Positions 48,726 through 60,799 of a DNA stretch of 64,000 nucleotides are shown piece by piece (the stretch's first letter is position 1; the number at the start of each line of letters is the position of its first letter). The notes under the pieces are model-generated. The model ran no database searches. It was not told where the DNA came from and saw only the letters and a list, made by a program, of their open reading frames with translations. Location: assembly GCF_000429945.1 (NCBI RefSeq), contig NZ_AUCV01000031.1, forward strand, positions 1 through 64,000. The letters run 5' to 3'. Source of the stretch: Desulfogranum japonicum DSM 18378. Lineage in GTDB: Bacteria > Desulfobacterota > Desulfobulbia > Desulfobulbales > Desulfobulbaceae. The position numbers and the translations under genes were made by a program.

Positions 48726-51700
48726 TCATTCCATGTTCTGCTGCACCTTGTTTGGCGAAGATAGTGCGGGCATGAGGAGAAGCCAGGGGAAACTTGTCTG
48801 TTGTATTTCCACTGAGCCGATATCGCAGATGGCTGCACCGGTTTTATCGCCGTTTTTGGGGCGGGTGACACCCCGCTGGTCTGTAGTCTCACAGGTGGCA
48901 TCGTCTCCGGCATCGACAACCGGGCTGATAGATTGATCGGAAATCGTCGGCAGGTATGTCCAGGTTGCTCCTCCATTGTCGGCAAGGGGGCTGAGCATGG
49001 GGTCGCCTGAGAGTGCTGGTGAACAGGTGTTGTCTTCAATGAGGTTGTTGGCATTGGTGACAAAAGTACCTGTGTCAGTACAGTCACCTCCGCTAACGCT
49101 GTTGGCGAGGATGGTATTTTGCACATGCAGGGTGCCGGTGTTGTTGAGGGCGCCGCCCGTCCCGGAGGCAGAGTTGTCGCTCAAGGTGCAGTTACTCAGG
49201 GTGAGAGTGCCGCTGGAGAAGATCCCGCCGCCATCAGTGGCTGAGTTGCCGCTGAATGTCGAGTTGATTGCAATGACTGTTCCCCCGTCATTGGAGATGC
49301 CGCCACCGTGGGTTCCTCCACTGCTGGTGTTGTCCCTGATGGTTGACTTGCTTATGTTCAGGGTACCTGCGTTGAGGATACCTGCACCATTCCCTGCCAC
49401 AGAGCCGTTCATGATAGTCAGGTTGGTTATGCTCACAGTGCCAGCGGTGATATTGAGCACTCTTGAGGCGTTGTTTCCACTGATGGTCAGGCCGGAGGAT
49501 GATGGCCCTGTCAGGGTCAGATCCTTATCGATAACCAGCTCGCTGCCGTTCAGGGTGATTGTTCCGCTCAGGCTGCCGAGGTCCAGAGTATCTCCGCTGG
49601 AGGCCAGTTGGATGGCATCCCGCAGGGAGCAGTCGCCATCGTCACAGGAGCCGTCAGTTTCATCGGTCAGGGTATCGACTGTATGGCTGGTATTGCCTAT
49701 CCCGGCAATGGTGAAATTGTACGGGTTTTCATTACCGTCATTGTTGGCAATTGAGATGGTGGCAGTCCTAGTTCCCTTTGCTGAAGGATCAAAGCTTACC
49801 TGGAAAGAGGTGGCACCGCTTGCCGAAACCGTGGCTAACGGATTGGTTGTCAGGGTAAAATCCCCGCTGTGGGTTCCTCCAATGGATACCCTGGGGGTGC
49901 CGGTCAAATTCAGGGGCAACGAACCGGTATTATAAATGAAAAAGGATCGGCTGATACTGCCACTGTCCACGTCAACTCCTCCAAACAGGGTGTAATCACT
50001 CGTGGCGGGTGTGGTATCTCCGTCGGAGATGGAAGTACCGTTGCCCTGGACGTCCATCTCAATGGTGGAAACAGTTATGGGGTTACCAGTAATATCGGCA
50101 ACAGTGACCCCCGAATCAGCGCCTTTGGCCCAGTCTTCAGCCGCAGCCAGGTTATATGTGACTGAGCTGCTGGAAGACGTTCCGGCCTTGTCAAGTCGTG
50201 CGTCGACAGCGGTCCTGTCAGTGCCGGACAGGGTTATGGAAAAAGACGTTCCTGAAAGAATTTCCACGTCATTGGCAGAAGTGAGGGTGTAAGCTCCGCC
50301 TTCGCCGGTAACGGTGAGCTGCGAGATGTCGATGTCATTGGTTGCTCCGGCTTGTTTGAGTAAGCCGGTTCCCGTGACAAGGAGCACGCCCGTACTGTTG
50401 TTGTAGGTGGCCGAGGTGATAGTGGGTGCAGCCACGCTACTGACGGTCATGGTATTACCGGTCAGATCAACGACATTCACAGCAGTATCAGCTCCCATCG
50501 CCCAGTCCTCGGCTGCTGCCAGGCTATAGGCGGTGCCAGAAGTGGAAGTGGTACCATTTTTATTCAGGATCTGGTTCATTGCTGCCAGGTCGGTGGCGCT
50601 TGCTGTCAGCGTGAAGCTTGTTCCAGACGTTATGTCCACATCAACGGTGTCGGTCAGGGTATAGGTTTCGCCCCCTTCGCCGGTAAAGGTGAACAGGGAG
50701 GCATCTATATCATTGCCGGCCCCACTGGCTTTGAGAAAGCCGGTACCGGTCACTGTAACCACGCCGGTAACAGCATTATAGGTAGCGCTGGTGATTGCAG
50801 GTACCGGCACGCCGTTCACTGTAATATCGTTACCTGTTGCGTCACTGGTATCCCCGCTGGTGGCATTGGTATCCCAATCATCGGCAGCAGCCAGGTTATA
50901 GGTAGTGCTGTTGGTGGAATTGAGGCCATCTTTATTGAGGATCTGGTTGATCGCCGACTTATCGGTTGATGACAGGTTCAGGGTAAACTCGGTTACGGAA
51001 GTCCTGTTCACGTCTGCAGTATCAGTCAAGGTGTAGGTTTCACCCCCTTCACCGGTAATGGTCAATGTGGAAGCGTCAATGTCCGACCCTCCGTCATTTT
51101 CCTGTATATTGGTGCCGGTAACCACAAGGACACCGGTTGTTGCATTATACGTGGCAGAAGTAATCGTGGGCGCAATGGTAACATTGATGGCGTTACCTGT
51201 CGTATCAGCAATATCTGCGGCTGTATCAGCTGCTGCCAACCAGTTATCAGCCGCAGCCAGATTATAGGTAGTACCACCGCTGGACTGTGTTTCTATCCGA
51301 TCCAGGCGACTGTCAACATTGGTTTTATCTGCTCCTGAAAGGGTCAGGGAAAATTCTGTGGCTGATGTTATTTCCACATCGGAACTGCTGGTTATTGTAT
51401 AGGTTCCCCCTTCACCGGTAACTGATAGAGTCGAGAGATCCACATCATTGTCTGTGCCGATTTTTTTGAAGAGATTACTGCCTGTTACCGCCATCACTCC
51501 GGTGTCGGAATCGTACGTAGCAGAAGTGATAGTGGGCGCGGAGACGTTGCTCACTGTTATGCCGTTATTGGTGGTATCGGCAATATCATTGGTCGCAGGA
51601 GCACCGGGTAGCCAATTATCGGCCGCAGCCAGGTTATAGATAGTACCTCCGCTGGACGATGTTCCTATTTTGTTGAGCAGACCATGCGCATTCAGTTGAT

Positions 51701-54587
51701 CCGTGGCGCTCAGGGTGAGGGTGACACTCGTAGCGCTGGTCAACTCCACGTCTGTAGTGTCTGTCAGTGTGTAGCTCCCTCCCTCCCCCGTGAGGGTAAA
51801 GAGCGAGGCATCGAGATCGTTTGCCGCACCTGTCATACTAACCAGATTCGTCCCGGTAATGGCCAGTTGTCCGGTACTCCAGTCATAGGTGGCGCTGGCA
51901 ATGGCCGGTGCTGTATAATTGCTTACCGTAATTCCGTTGCTGTTGGTGTCGGCAATGGTCACCGTTGCATCGGCTCCCCGGTTCCAGTCCTCGGCTGCTG
52001 TCAGATTGTACGTGGTTCCGCTGTCAGAACTGAGGCCGTTTTTATTGAGCAGGCTCTCCACGCTGTAGATGTCTGCCCCGGTAAGCGTCACACTGAATTG
52101 GGTGCCCGAGGTGATCTCCACATCCGTGCTGCTGGCCAGTATGTACGTAGCACCCCCCTCGCCGGTCAAGCTCAGGGTCGACACATCGATATCATTGGTA
52201 GCTCCGGTCAGCTTTACCAGCCCCGTACCGGTCACTGTCAATGTATTGCTATCAGCATCATAAGCTGCGGAGCTGATGGCAGGGGCAGGCACATTGTTGA
52301 CGGTAACAGCATTCCCTGTTAGATCTTCTATGTTACTGGTTAACGAAGCCTCGGTCAGCCAGTTGTCCGCTGCAGCGAGGTTGTAGGTGGTACCACCTGT
52401 GGAGGTGGTGTCTGCTTTATTGAGTATTTGATTCACCGCCGCCTTGTCAGTCGCGCTTAACGTTAGGGTACATGAAGTGCTGGAACTAATCTCCACATCA
52501 GGGGTATCTGTGAAGGTATAGGTTTCCCCGCCTTCACCCGTCAGGGTAAACATGGATGCATCAACATCAGCACCCGAGCCATTGTCCACCAGGGCTACGC
52601 CGGTAACTACCAGCTCTCCTGTGGTGGCATTGTAAGCAGCACTGGTGATGCTCGTCCTGTCTGAGGTCAGCTGATTACTGTCCACCGAGGTAATGCCGGT
52701 GGAGGTGGCACGGAGAGTATAGGTTTCCGAATCACTGATAGAATTGGTATAGGTCACTGTCAACCCGGTAAAGGTAGCCACTCCGCTGCTCGGCGTCTGG
52801 GTGACCGTACTGTTTCCGCCGCCATCGGTATCGCCAGTGGACTCAAGGATTGCCGACCCGGCACCATTCTCTTCCGACAACACGATGTCTGTACTCCAAC
52901 CGGTATCTACCTGGTTATTGGCATCTACCGCTTTGACAACGGGATCGGTGCTAAAGTCAAGCAGGTTACTTGAATAGCCCGTGAGAGGTGCTGGCTGGGT
53001 GTCGAAGATCAATTTGGTTGCGACTATATCGGAGGTCAGTGAAGATGAGGTCAGAGTGGGAAATATCCCGCTGTCTATATCCAGCGTAAAACTTTCTCCA
53101 TCCACTGACGCGGTATAGATAACATTGCTGAATGTGGCTACACCACTGGATGCAGCCACGGACGTCGTGCCGGAGAGCGAGCCACTCCCAGAGTTTTTAG
53201 AAAGAGAGACGTTGGCAGTGTAATCCAAATCCGTATTATTTGCTGCATCCCGGGCCGCCACTCCAAAGGTTGTCATTGCCAAACCACTTGCATCTCCACT
53301 GGTGGGTGCAGTAGAAAAGGCCAGTTTGGTAGCGACCACCTCTGTACTCATAGTGCCGGTTGTAACAGAACTGTTTGCCCCGCTCATCTGGGTTTTGGAG
53401 CCATCCACCGTCAGGTCGGTATCGCCGTCAATGGAGATGACCAGGGTCTGGTTGTCGGTAATACCTGTGTTATCGTTCCAGTAAGCAGAGATCGTGCAGG
53501 TCGTACTACCGCCGTCACCCACAGAAATCAACGGGGCACCGCTAAAGCTTACCGTCGACCCGCTGGGAGCTACATCCGATAGGCTAGCACATCCTGAAAG
53601 GTTGAAGCGTAGTTTGGAGAAGTTGGCCGAAGCGGTACCGGAGAGATTGATATCAAGTTGAGTGACATCCAGGGAAAGGCCATCGCCCCCTCCGCTATCG
53701 GCGATGGTAAAGTCGAAGATATTGATCGCGTTGCCTGATCCTGAGGCGGTAGTGGGGAGGTCGACCGGCTCTGTCACTCCAACGGAGGCTGTGAGACTGC
53801 CGTCATTGTTCGATGGACCCAGGATCGTAACTGCAAAACTCTCCTGGTACGATTCAAAACTATCTTTAGCTTGTATACAGATATTGTATGTCCCCGGCGA
53901 AACATTGCTACTATTTACCAGAAGATCCCCTGTATCCCAGTCAAAATCAAAATCCCCGTTCCCGTCATCTCCTGTGGCTCCGCAACTGCCATTATCGGAG
54001 GCGCCATCAGAAACGATGGAATAGGTGAGCGAATCACCGTCGGTGTCTGTTCCTGTCGCTGTAATACCCGTTTCGTAGTATTCCCATAAATTATTGTATG
54101 TTAACGTCGAAGAAAGTGAAGAGAGCGTTATATCTGAAGGAGGGGCGTTGGAAACAGTTGAGGTCGTAATGGTTGCTGTCCAGGCTAAACCAGGAGACAT
54201 AATTCCCCAACTCATTGTAAAAGCGAGAGTACAGTTATAGTTGTTTGAGCTATAGGTTTGGTTCCAGCTTGAGGCATTATTGACACTGCAGCCGGTTAAA
54301 GAAAAATTGATAGGATCACCATAGATATTATCTACTGTTGGTCCTGAATACGAGACACTGTCTACTTTAACGGCACCTGAGAGTTGGACTTTGAAGCCGT
54401 CTCCGGTATCACCGGGTGTAGGACCAGCAGTTCCGGTAACTGTATGCGTACCTGCGGTGCTTACGGTAAATGTAGGGCCTGTAGGGGAAAAATCAGAAGA
54501 TTCCGTACCTAATGTTCCGGCAGACACGTTGAGAGAGTAAAAGGCAGCCAATATACATCCGGTAATAAGGATTCGAATTGTTTTCAT
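48726..54587 (-). CDS. Giant secreted adhesin-like protein (1953 aa)
   Basis: Signal peptide of about 23 residues. Residues 24-160 are a beta domain, 165-260 cadherin-like ([17 protein letters not shown]), 270-640 Ig-like filaments. Residues about 646-1505 hold seven repeats of about 122 residues ([42 protein letters not shown]). A HYDIN/ASH-like domain covers 1510-1630, then CSLRDAI near 1645 opens a right-handed beta helix ([20 protein letters not shown]) up to 1925. The chain ends [20 protein letters not shown] plus E. CSLREAI and beta-helix parts occur in large surface or outer-membrane-attached proteins. No Shine-Dalgarno is obvious. Role: adhesion or matrix, inferred. Confidence 0.85.
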   Translation of the reverse strand: MKTIRILITGCILAAFYSLNVSAGTLGTESSDFSPTGPTFTVSTAGTHTVTGTAGPTPGDTGDGFKVQLSGAVKVDSVSYSGPTVDNIYGDPINFSLTGCSVNNASSWNQTYSSNNYNCTLAFTMSWGIMSPGLAWTATITTSTVSNAPPSDITLSSLSSTLTYNNLWEYYETGITATGTDTDGDSLTYSIVSDGASDNGSCGATGDDGNGDFDFDWDTGDLLVNSSNVSPGTYNICIQAKDSFESYQESFAVTILGPSNNDGSLTASVGVTEPVDLPTTASGSGNAINIFDFTIADSGGGDGLSLDVTQLDINLSGTASANFSKLRFNLSGCASLSDVAPSGSTVSFSGAPLISVGDGGSTTCTISAYWNDNTGITDNQTLVISIDGDTDLTVDGSKTQMSGANSSVTTGTMSTEVVATKLAFSTAPTSGDASGLAMTTFGVAARDAANNTDLDYTANVSLSKNSGSGSLSGTTSVAASSGVATFSNVIYTASVDGESFTLDIDSGIFPTLTSSSLTSDIVATKLIFDTQPAPLTGYSSNLLDFSTDPVVKAVDANNQVDTGWSTDIVLSEENGAGSAILESTGDTDGGGNSTVTQTPSSGVATFTGLTVTYTNSISDSETYTLRATSTGITSVDSNQLTSDRTSITSAAYNATTGELVVTGVALVDNGSGADVDASMFTLTGEGGETYTFTDTPDVEISSSTSCTLTLSATDKAAVNQILNKADTTSTGGTTYNLAAADNWLTEASLTSNIEDLTGNAVTVNNVPAPAISSAAYDADSNTLTVTGTGLVKLTGATNDIDVSTLSLTGEGGATYILASSTDVEITSGTQFSVTLTGADIYSVESLLNKNGLSSDSGTTYNLTAAEDWNRGADATVTIADTNSNGITVSNYTAPAIASATYDWSTGQLAITGTNLVSMTGAANDLDASLFTLTGEGGSYTLTDTTDVELTSATSVTLTLSATDQLNAHGLLNKIGTSSSGGTIYNLAAADNWLPGAPATNDIADTTNNGITVSNVSAPTITSATYDSDTGVMAVTGSNLFKKIGTDNDVDLSTLSVTGEGGTYTITSSSDVEITSATEFSLTLSGADKTNVDSRLDRIETQSSGGTTYNLAAADNWLAAADTAADIADTTGNAINVTIAPTITSATYNATTGVLVVTGTNIQENDGGSDIDASTLTITGEGGETYTLTDTADVNRTSVTEFTLNLSSTDKSAINQILNKDGLNSTNSTTYNLAAADDWDTNATSGDTSDATGNDITVNGVPVPAITSATYNAVTGVVTVTGTGFLKASGAGNDIDASLFTFTGEGGETYTLTDTVDVDITSGTSFTLTASATDLAAMNQILNKNGTTSTSGTAYSLAAAEDWAMGADTAVNVVDLTGNTMTVSSVAAPTITSATYNNSTGVLLVTGTGLLKQAGATNDIDISQLTVTGEGGAYTLTSANDVEILSGTSFSITLSGTDRTAVDARLDKAGTSSSSSVTYNLAAAEDWAKGADSGVTVADITGNPITVSTIEMDVQGNGTSISDGDTTPATSDYTLFGGVDVDSGSISRSFFIYNTGSLPLNLTGTPRVSIGGTHSGDFTLTTNPLATVSASGATSFQVSFDPSAKGTRTATISIANNDGNENPYNFTIAGIGNTSHTVDTLTDETDGSCDDGDCSLRDAIQLASSGDTLDLGSLSGTITLNGSELVIDKDLTLTGPSSSGLTISGNNASRVLNITAGTVSITNLTIMNGSVAGNGAGILNAGTLNISKSTIRDNTSSGGTHGGGISNDGGTVIAINSTFSGNSATDGGGIFSSGTLTLSNCTLSDNSASGTGGALNNTGTLHVQNTILANSVSGGDCTDTGTFVTNANNLIEDNTCSPALSGDPMLSPLADNGGATWTYLPTISDQSISPVVDAGDDATCETTDQRGVTRPKNGDKTGAAICDIGSVEIQQTSFPWLLLMPALSSPNKVQQNME

Positions 54588-54823
54588 AAAAGGAAGGCCG
54601 TTGTTAGAAAAGAAAAAATTACCTTGTGAGCCGTTTGTTCCTCAGTCGACAAACAAGGAGCAGAGAGTTCAGGTAGAATGGAAGCAAAACTCTGTACCAA
54701 GTTACGTTTAATATCTACAAAAAGCCTATCACCAAAAGAAAATGAAAGTCAAAATTTTGATATAATAACGTGTGGAAAAAATTAAATTTTTCAAATGAGA
54801 AAGGGAGTAACAATTAGAGGACA

Positions 54824-54855
54824 CAGTCACATTCGTGTGATGAAATGCTGAGAAT
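54824..54855 (+). repeat. 32-base duplication, stray copy
   Basis: An exact copy of 48356-48387 without the rest of the DUF1554 gene around it. Immediately after it comes GTAACTGATCGCGG, similar to the end of repeat A. Confidence 0.75.
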
Positions 54856-54905
54856 GTAACTGATCGCGGGATTAACAACACTGATATTTCAGTTGGTTAT
54901 GAGTC

Positions 54906-55007
54906 GTAACTGGTCACAGCTGCTTCAGATTTATGCAAGCGCGGTTTTTCGCAGGTAAGCGAAGACTCCGGTAGGCTATCTATGCGGGAAACCGCTATCG
55001 TAATTAC
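54906..55007. repeat. MITE-like repeat A, variant copy
   Basis: GTAACTGGTCACAG at 54906-54919 is the left end. The stretch GACTCCGGTAGGCTATCTAT (from 54964) is identical to bases in the copy at 58949-59053. The right end is degenerate (near 55000-55007, GTAATTAC). Confidence 0.5.
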
Positions 55008-55102
55008 AATATGAATCATCACAGATGATAATACATGTAACTGACGTTTTTGGAGTCTTCGTCTGCCAGATCTCGAACGAAAATCCTCATTTCAGGCCAG
55101 AT

Positions 55103-56308
55103 CTAACGAATACTTTTTTGTTGTCTGAGCCGTTGTATCTTTTCGTCTGGATATTCCAGCAATTCTTTGAGGATGTTTTCTGTATGTTCTCCCAAAAGGG
55201 GAGGAGATGAGAATTTATCCCCCCTGCTTTCAGACATTCGAATAGGATTCCCGGGAGCCTTGAAGGTAAGGCCTACGCCTTTATGTTCAATATCCACCAC
55301 CATGTTCAATGCCAGTGTGGCAGGGTCGTTCAGGGCGGCACGTAAATCATTGATCGGCGCACAAGGCACTCCGTTGGCTTCGAGAAGTTCCAGCCATTGC
55401 TGACTCGTCCTTTTCGCAAACGCTTCATCTAAAATCTCAAGCAGTTCTTTTCGGTAGGTATTTCTTGCTTGCAGGCTCTCGAATTTTGGGTTGCCTGTAA
55501 GGGCTTTGCTGTCTAAAACCTGGCACAGAGCAGACCAGAACTTGGGTAAATGGGCATCAATGACGATATAGCCGTCTTTGGTTTTTACTGCATTGTAGGG
55601 GATTAACGATCTATGACCGGAGCCCACCGGGCCGGGAGCTTCACCCGAATACAGGCAGAAGCCAGCCTCATAACTTAAAAGAGAAATCATTGTACTGAAG
55701 AGAGGAACCTCAATTTTCTGTCCTCTACCGGTGTGCTCGCGTGCATGAAGTGCTGCCAGTATCCCCGTGACAGCATAGATACCGGCAACATGATCGGTTA
55801 TGGAAACACCCATTCGCAGAGGGGGACCTTCCGGCTCTCCGGTGAGGCTCATGCCACCTCCCTGAGCCTGCATCATCAAGTCAAAGGATGGTTTATGACT
55901 GTCAGGGGTATCTGATCCATATCCATTGATGGAACATGATATGATTTTGGGGTTGTAGCGACTCAAAACCTCATGATTAATCTTAAGCTTCTCGGGGACA
56001 CCGGGGCGCAGATTATCCAGAACGACATCTGATGTTTTTACCAGGTCATAGAAGACTTCGCGTCCTTCCTCCTGGTTTAAGTCAAGGACAATGCTTTTTT
56101 TATTTCTGTTCAGCGTCATAAAATAGATACTTTCCCCTTTATAGAAGTGGGGAGGGGTTCGTCGGGCACTATCTCCACCATCTGGCGATTCTATCTTAAT
56201 GACGTCGGCTCCTAGATCGCCAAGAATCATTCCTGCATAAGGACCGGCAAGAACCTGTCCCACCTCCAGTACGCGTATATCCTGTAAACAATGTTTCACC
56301 TTTTTCAC
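55103..56308 (-). CDS. Class III (CaiB/BaiF) CoA-transferase
   Basis: A 401-residue protein of the CaiB/BaiF family, which moves CoA between carboxylic acids through an aspartyl-CoA thioester. The N-terminus reads IRVLEVGQVLAGPYAGMILG and GADVIKIE; the catalytic aspartate is D143 in SFDLMMQAQGG; NLRPG and RGQKIEVPLFS are further family motifs. Start is GTG at 56308 (a second GTG three codons on is possible). It stands alone, without an acyl-CoA dehydrogenase or hydratase neighbour, so the acid it activates cannot be named. Confidence 0.88.
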   Translation of the reverse strand: MKKVKHCLQDIRVLEVGQVLAGPYAGMILGDLGADVIKIESPDGGDSARRTPPHFYKGESIYFMTLNRNKKSIVLDLNQEEGREVFYDLVKTSDVVLDNLRPGVPEKLKINHEVLSRYNPKIISCSINGYGSDTPDSHKPSFDLMMQAQGGGMSLTGEPEGPPLRMGVSITDHVAGIYAVTGILAALHAREHTGRGQKIEVPLFSTMISLLSYEAGFCLYSGEAPGPVGSGHRSLIPYNAVKTKDGYIVIDAHLPKFWSALCQVLDSKALTGNPKFESLQARNTYRKELLEILDEAFAKRTSQQWLELLEANGVPCAPINDLRAALNDPATLALNMVVDIEHKGVGLTFKAPGNPIRMSESRGDKFSSPPLLGEHTENILKELLEYPDEKIQRLRQQKSIR

Positions 56309-56438
56309 CGTATGTTATGCTCTTGTGATATGTGTTCAGTGGGTAACATATTTGCAGGCCAGGATATGTCGCACAGGCAATTTCGACTGTTGTATGGCCG
56401 CAAGATTCACAGAGATTGTATAACATATTAGCAAAAAA

Positions 56439-56475
56439 AAGCCCTGCAATCGTACGAACTCCGATTGCAGGGCTT
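56439..56475 (-). terminator. Rho-independent terminator of the chemoreceptor gene
   Basis: On the minus strand a perfect 14-base stem (AAGCCCTGCAATCG and its complement) with a 9-base loop runs into a T-tract of about eight bases. It starts 23 bases after the stop of the chemoreceptor gene. Confidence 0.9.
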
Positions 56476-56497
56476 GAAAGAAAGAAAAACAAACAGG

Positions 56498-58669
56498 TTA
56501 TACTTTGAATCGACCTACCAGTGACTGCAACCTTTCTGCCATATTGGTAAGTTCTCTAACATTAAGAGTTACCTGATTGCTGGAGTCAGTGATATTCTGA
56601 ACCGACTGATTGACTTCAGCGATATCACCGGAGATTGAAGCCGCCACCGTCGAACTTTGTCCGACATTTTCATTGACCTCCTGAATACCCATGGATGCTT
56701 GAGCAATATTGCTCGAAATCTCCTGACTTGTCGCTGCCTGCTCTTCCACCGCCGTAGCAATTGTTGCCACAATTTCATTCACTTCATTAATAACTGAGGT
56801 GATTTGAGTAATCTGCTCCACCGTAGTAGCAGTAGACCCTTGAATACCTTCAATTTTGGTCTTGATCTCCTGGGTTGCCTCGGCTGTCTGCTTGGCCAGT
56901 TCCTTGATCTCGTTTGCAACAACTGCAAAGCCTTTTCCTGCTTCACCGGCCCTGGCTGCTTCAATGGTGGCATTCAACGCCAGTAAGTTGGTTTGTTCTG
57001 AAATTTCAGTTATGACTTCAGTAACCTTATTGATTTCATTGGCTGCACGGCCCAGTTCTCCAACCTCATTGGAAGCCGCATTGGTTTGGGTAACGGCAGA
57101 TTCCGTTATCACCCTGGCCTTTTCCGAGTTCTGGGCGATCTCACTGACACTTGACGTCATTTCTTCAGTAGCTGAGGCCACCATGTTCACATTGGTCGCA
57201 GCCTGTTCACTGGCTGCCGCGACACTGTTCATGTTTGAACTCATCTCTTCAGCTGCCGAAGCCACACCGCTGGAGCGGTCAGACATTGATTCGGCACTGT
57301 CGGATAATTCGGTGGCAATGGATCTGAGATTGGACGAAGCATCATTAAGAGTACCGGTCGTACCGGTAACATCTTTAATCAGTGATTGCAGTTTTTCCAT
57401 GAATTCATTGAACCATTTCGCCAGTTCACCGATCTCATCCTGACTTGTCACCTCCAGACGCTTGGTAAGATCACCTTCGCCCTCAGCGATATCCTTGAGC
57501 ATGTCGACCGTACCACGAATTGGGCGAACAATAGCGCCAATGGCATACCACAAGAGCAGAATTGCGATTACAAAAGATCCCAACCCAGCCAATACCTGCA
57601 TGAAGGTATTGCGTTTTCCTGTGGCTGTGAGTTCCTTGTCCAGGGCAATAGCATCAGCCAGAACGGTTTCCTGCTTGACCCGAATTATCACAGACCAGGG
57701 TTTACCGGTTCTACCGAGTTTAATCGGGGCAAACACCTCGAAATAATTATCTTTAGGGTTCAGGACTGCTTCATTTTTACCTTCCCTGATATAGGTCAGG
57801 TATTCCTCCCAATCTTCAGGTATAACCCCTTTTAAATGTTTGCCGATCATCTCCGGTCGTTCGCTGTCTGCAACGATAAGTCCATCGTTACTGACAATAA
57901 TGATCTCCCCCTGACCCTCGAAAAGGTTCTTATCAACATCTTCAGATAGTTTCTGGACAAAATCCAGGTTGTAATCGGTACCGGCAACCCCGTAAAATTT
58001 TCCATTCACCAAAATCGGGACCGAGAGCGTAGCCAGCCAGACCTGTTTTCCCTGAACGATATACGGTAGCGGAGCCAGTACGCTTTCCACCTTGTTTTCA
58101 CGCGGGTTAATATACCAGCCACCCTTGAGCACACCATTGGGATGACGATCGCGGGTATCATATTCAACCAGAGGCTGTACTGCGATATTCCCGTTTTCAT
58201 CGCGATTCCAATAGGGTGTAAATCGACCGGTTTCAGCATTGTTCCCGTCTCTACCGGTTTTAAAGAGATAATCGTTGCCATCAAGAGCATCCGGTTCCCA
58301 ACAGGAATAGGTGCCGTTAAAGTTTGGATTTTCCTTTAAAACTTTAAGCAGGATCGCATTGATTTGATCACGCCCCAATTCAAGGCCGCCGTTATCACTT
58401 GATTTTGCCACCTGAAAGGTGTTAGCCATTGTCCTGGCTGAATCCAAAGCAATAACGAATTCAACCCCGATTTTGCCTGCATAGTCACCGGCAAGACTTT
58501 TCAGTCCCTCTAAAGAGCGGGTTTCGATAAGCCCTGAAACTCGTTCATTAACGTGCTTCTGGGTTGATTTGGAAGAATACAGACTGTATCCCACCAGGAA
58601 GGCGGTTGACAGAATAAGACACGCCCCGGCCATTCCGCCAATCTTCATTCTAACAGTTTTCAATTTCAT
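56498..58669 (-). CDS. Methyl-accepting chemotaxis protein with Cache domain
   Basis: A 723-residue receptor. First membrane helix at about 11-30, periplasmic double Cache domain at 35-355 ([40 protein letters not shown]), second helix at 362-385, HAMP domain at 387-440, and a long cytoplasmic signalling domain with the conserved tip [20 protein letters not shown] followed by [15 protein letters not shown]. It lacks a C-terminal CheR-binding pentapeptide. The ligand is unknown; the standard amino-acid-sensing Cache motif is not evident to me. ATG start with GGAGG ten bases upstream; own terminator, so monocistronic. Confidence 0.93.
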   Translation of the reverse strand: MKLKTVRMKIGGMAGACLILSTAFLVGYSLYSSKSTQKHVNERVSGLIETRSLEGLKSLAGDYAGKIGVEFVIALDSARTMANTFQVAKSSDNGGLELGRDQINAILLKVLKENPNFNGTYSCWEPDALDGNDYLFKTGRDGNNAETGRFTPYWNRDENGNIAVQPLVEYDTRDRHPNGVLKGGWYINPRENKVESVLAPLPYIVQGKQVWLATLSVPILVNGKFYGVAGTDYNLDFVQKLSEDVDKNLFEGQGEIIIVSNDGLIVADSERPEMIGKHLKGVIPEDWEEYLTYIREGKNEAVLNPKDNYFEVFAPIKLGRTGKPWSVIIRVKQETVLADAIALDKELTATGKRNTFMQVLAGLGSFVIAILLLWYAIGAIVRPIRGTVDMLKDIAEGEGDLTKRLEVTSQDEIGELAKWFNEFMEKLQSLIKDVTGTTGTLNDASSNLRSIATELSDSAESMSDRSSGVASAAEEMSSNMNSVAAASEQAATNVNMVASATEEMTSSVSEIAQNSEKARVITESAVTQTNAASNEVGELGRAANEINKVTEVITEISEQTNLLALNATIEAARAGEAGKGFAVVANEIKELAKQTAEATQEIKTKIEGIQGSTATTVEQITQITSVINEVNEIVATIATAVEEQAATSQEISSNIAQASMGIQEVNENVGQSSTVAASISGDIAEVNQSVQNITDSSNQVTLNVRELTNMAERLQSLVGRFKV

Positions 58670-58813
58670 GTAATCATTTCCTCCCGCACAAATTATTCAA
58701 TCATTCACCATCAGGGGTTATGATCATTATATGGAAAAAAGAGTCGATGTTATAATTCTTTTTCAAGGCCAATGCAGATTCAGCAAAAGAGAAGAATGCG
58801 GGAGGTGAGAGGC

Positions 58814-59278
58814 TCAGGGGAAACAGGTTACCAAAGTATTAAAATGTTTACATAAAGGTATGTGGTCTGTGTGCATCCTATTTACATGATGGCGATTGGT
58901 CACATACAAAGTTTCTGGCCGGCAATGAGGATTATGTTCGAGTTGAGAGCAACTGATCACAGACTCCGGTAGGCTATCTATGCGAGAAACCGCGATCGTG
59001 CAAAGAGGTAAGCGACCAGCGGGAGACTCCGTGGAGTATCTGTGATCAGTTACAACGTTACTCATAACTGGGGCTGTAGTAGCTTGTCTGAATTTTTTCT
59101 TTTTTCCCTCTATGGCTATTAGCTGTGGCAGGGAGACTGGCACCATTGAATTTTTAGGATCAGAACGTAATCGTTTCGGTCCAAGCTGGTGATGGTTCAG
59201 AAAATATGCACCATAAGTCGGTTGACAAGTCTCCGCATGTTCGCTTAGAAACGTGTCCTGCAGTTCTTGTATACTCAA
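58814..59278 (-). CDS. Doubtful ORF running through repeat A
   Basis: A 154-residue frame. The first 75 residues (MSIQELQDTFLSEHAETCQP and on) are unrecognised but could be real. The rest is read through the repeat A copy at 58949-59053, which is non-coding elsewhere, so at least the C-terminal half is an insertion artefact. Probably the 5' remnant of a gene cut by the element. Confidence 0.25.
   Translation of the reverse strand: MSIQELQDTFLSEHAETCQPTYGAYFLNHHQLGPKRLRSDPKNSMVPVSLPQLIAIEGKKKKFRQATTAPVMSNVVTDHRYSTESPAGRLPLCTIAVSRIDSLPESVISCSQLEHNPHCRPETLYVTNRHHVNRMHTDHIPLCKHFNTLVTCFP
58949..59053. repeat. MITE-like repeat A, clearest copy
   Basis: Ends GCAACTGATCACAG (58949-58962) and CTGTGATCAGTTAC (59040-59053) are inverted repeats with one mismatch. 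The interior shares stretches with 54906-55007 and 24806-24852. 105 bases, non-coding. Confidence 0.75.
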
Positions 59279-59407
59279 AAAGAGTAATCCTGCCCATACC
59301 TGGGAGTTGCCTTACTCGCAGCTGACAGTTTCAGGCTGTTGCCGCCTCAGCAGTCTGTTGCGCTGAAATATCACAACAGCGAGTTCATTAATGGAGAAGT
59401 GCAGGGA

Positions 59408-60799
59408 ATGGAAATTTCCTTAGAAACAATTCAAAATCTGGCACCTGACCAGGCATCTTTACATGCAGCAAAAAAATTGCTCAAACCTGCCAAATGGCCA
59501 TTATTGGGCCAGGATCCAGGTGTGAATACCATATGGGGACAATGTCAGGGATCGGGATCCAATCCCTACCTGACCATGGCAGATGTGGTTGATCATGGCT
59601 ACAAATGCACGTGTCCTTCCCGTAAATTTCCTTGTAAGCATGTGCTGGCATTGTGGTGGCAATTTGCTGATCGCCCGGATGATTTTACGGTATCAGATCC
59701 TCCTGAGTGGGTGCATGACTGGTTGGGACGCCGACGCAAGAAAAGTACATCCACTGAAGCAGAGACCGCCGGGAAGGTAGAGAAGAAAAATATTCTTTTG
59801 GCCACAGGCGATGATACTCCTGCATTGAGCGCCGCAGAACAGGCTAACAAGGAGGCTGCAAAGGCTCAACGTGCAAAACAAATAAAAGCTGCCACCGAGG
59901 CAAGTATTCGAGATGGCCTGGTTGAGTTTCAGCAATGGGTCGATGATCAATTGCGTACTGGTATAGGTGGGCTTATGAAGGAAATAAGCAGCCGATGCCG
60001 GCAGATAGCTGCCCGTATGGTGGATGCGAAGGCTGCCAATCTGGCATCCCGTCTGGATGAAATACCGGCAAAAGTACTGGCCTTGCCCTCCCATGAACAG
60101 GCACGAAAAGTATGTCAGGAGCTGAGTCAGCTGGTATGGCTGAGCGAAGCATGGCTGGTTGATCCTGATGATCCCGACGCACGGCGAAGTGTGGCGGCAA
60201 CAGAGTCGCGGGCTGTCCTTTTAGAGACTCCCGAAACCTTGAGTGTTATGGGGGTATGGGAAACCGTAGGAGAACAGATCGTCACGCGCCGAGACGGCCT
60301 GATTAGTCATGCGAGCTGGCTGCTTAACCTGGATGAAAGCGCCGAACAGCGTTTTGCCCTGTTGCAGGATTTTTATCCTGCCTCTGTGGGGAGGCGTCAG
60401 GGTGGAGAGCGGGTTGGTTCTGTTATCTCCGCAGAGCTGATATTTTACCCCAGCAGACTGCCGTTGCGGGCAACCATACACACCCAGAAAGCCTGTGCTC
60501 CGCAGGTGTGTGACTGGCCACATGAAGAGGTCGCACCAGATACCGGCTTTGCGAGGAAACTCTGTACGATACCCTGGCTGGAATCACACCCGTTCATTGT
60601 CAGTGAAGGCCGTATTGCAGCAGATAAAAAAGGTCGTTTTTACTGGCGTGACAGTTACGGAGCGTGGCCCCTGATGAATGAGCATGTCTCTCCTTTACTG
60701 CAAGGCTGTGAGATACGCCGGGCCTGTATTGTCTGGGACGGCAATAACGCGGAACTGTTGGGCGTACAGGCAAAACCGTGGGGGAGTATAGCATGTTGA
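59408..60799 (+). CDS. SWIM zinc finger protein of MoxR cassette
   Basis: A 463-residue protein. The N-terminus (LETIQNLAPDQASLHAAKKL, then WPLLGQDPGVNTIWGQCQGS) leads to a SWIM zinc finger YKCTCPSRKFPCKHVLAL at about residues 65-82, with CxC and CxH ligands. A lysine/alanine-rich linker (130-170) separates it from a helical C-terminal region. Homologues of this type occur beside MoxR AAA, DUF5691, DUF5682 and VWA genes. I chose the ATG at 59408 since the family starts at this point; an in-frame start at 59339 adds 23 unsupported residues. The stop overlaps the next gene by seven bases. Confidence 0.85.
   Translation: MEISLETIQNLAPDQASLHAAKKLLKPAKWPLLGQDPGVNTIWGQCQGSGSNPYLTMADVVDHGYKCTCPSRKFPCKHVLALWWQFADRPDDFTVSDPPEWVHDWLGRRRKKSTSTEAETAGKVEKKNILLATGDDTPALSAAEQANKEAAKAQRAKQIKAATEASIRDGLVEFQQWVDDQLRTGIGGLMKEISSRCRQIAARMVDAKAANLASRLDEIPAKVLALPSHEQARKVCQELSQLVWLSEAWLVDPDDPDARRSVAATESRAVLLETPETLSVMGVWETVGEQIVTRRDGLISHASWLLNLDESAEQRFALLQDFYPASVGRRQGGERVGSVISAELIFYPSRLPLRATIHTQKACAPQVCDWPHEEVAPDTGFARKLCTIPWLESHPFIVSEGRIAADKKGRFYWRDSYGAWPLMNEHVSPLLQGCEIRRACIVWDGNNAELLGVQAKPWGSIAC

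Larger units (their letters stand above)
54588..55102. other. Gene-free spacer with repeats
   Basis: No gene supported. Contains the 32-base duplication at 54824-54855 and a repeat A copy at 54906-55007. The upstream region of the giant gene (54588-54780) is AT rich but I cannot fix a promoter. Confidence 0.45.

Noticed and set aside
48976-54089. Long plus-strand open frames (for example 48976-49935 and 51684-52322)
   Set aside because: They are antisense shadows of the repetitive minus-strand giant gene, whose signal peptide, domains and C-terminal motif are clear.
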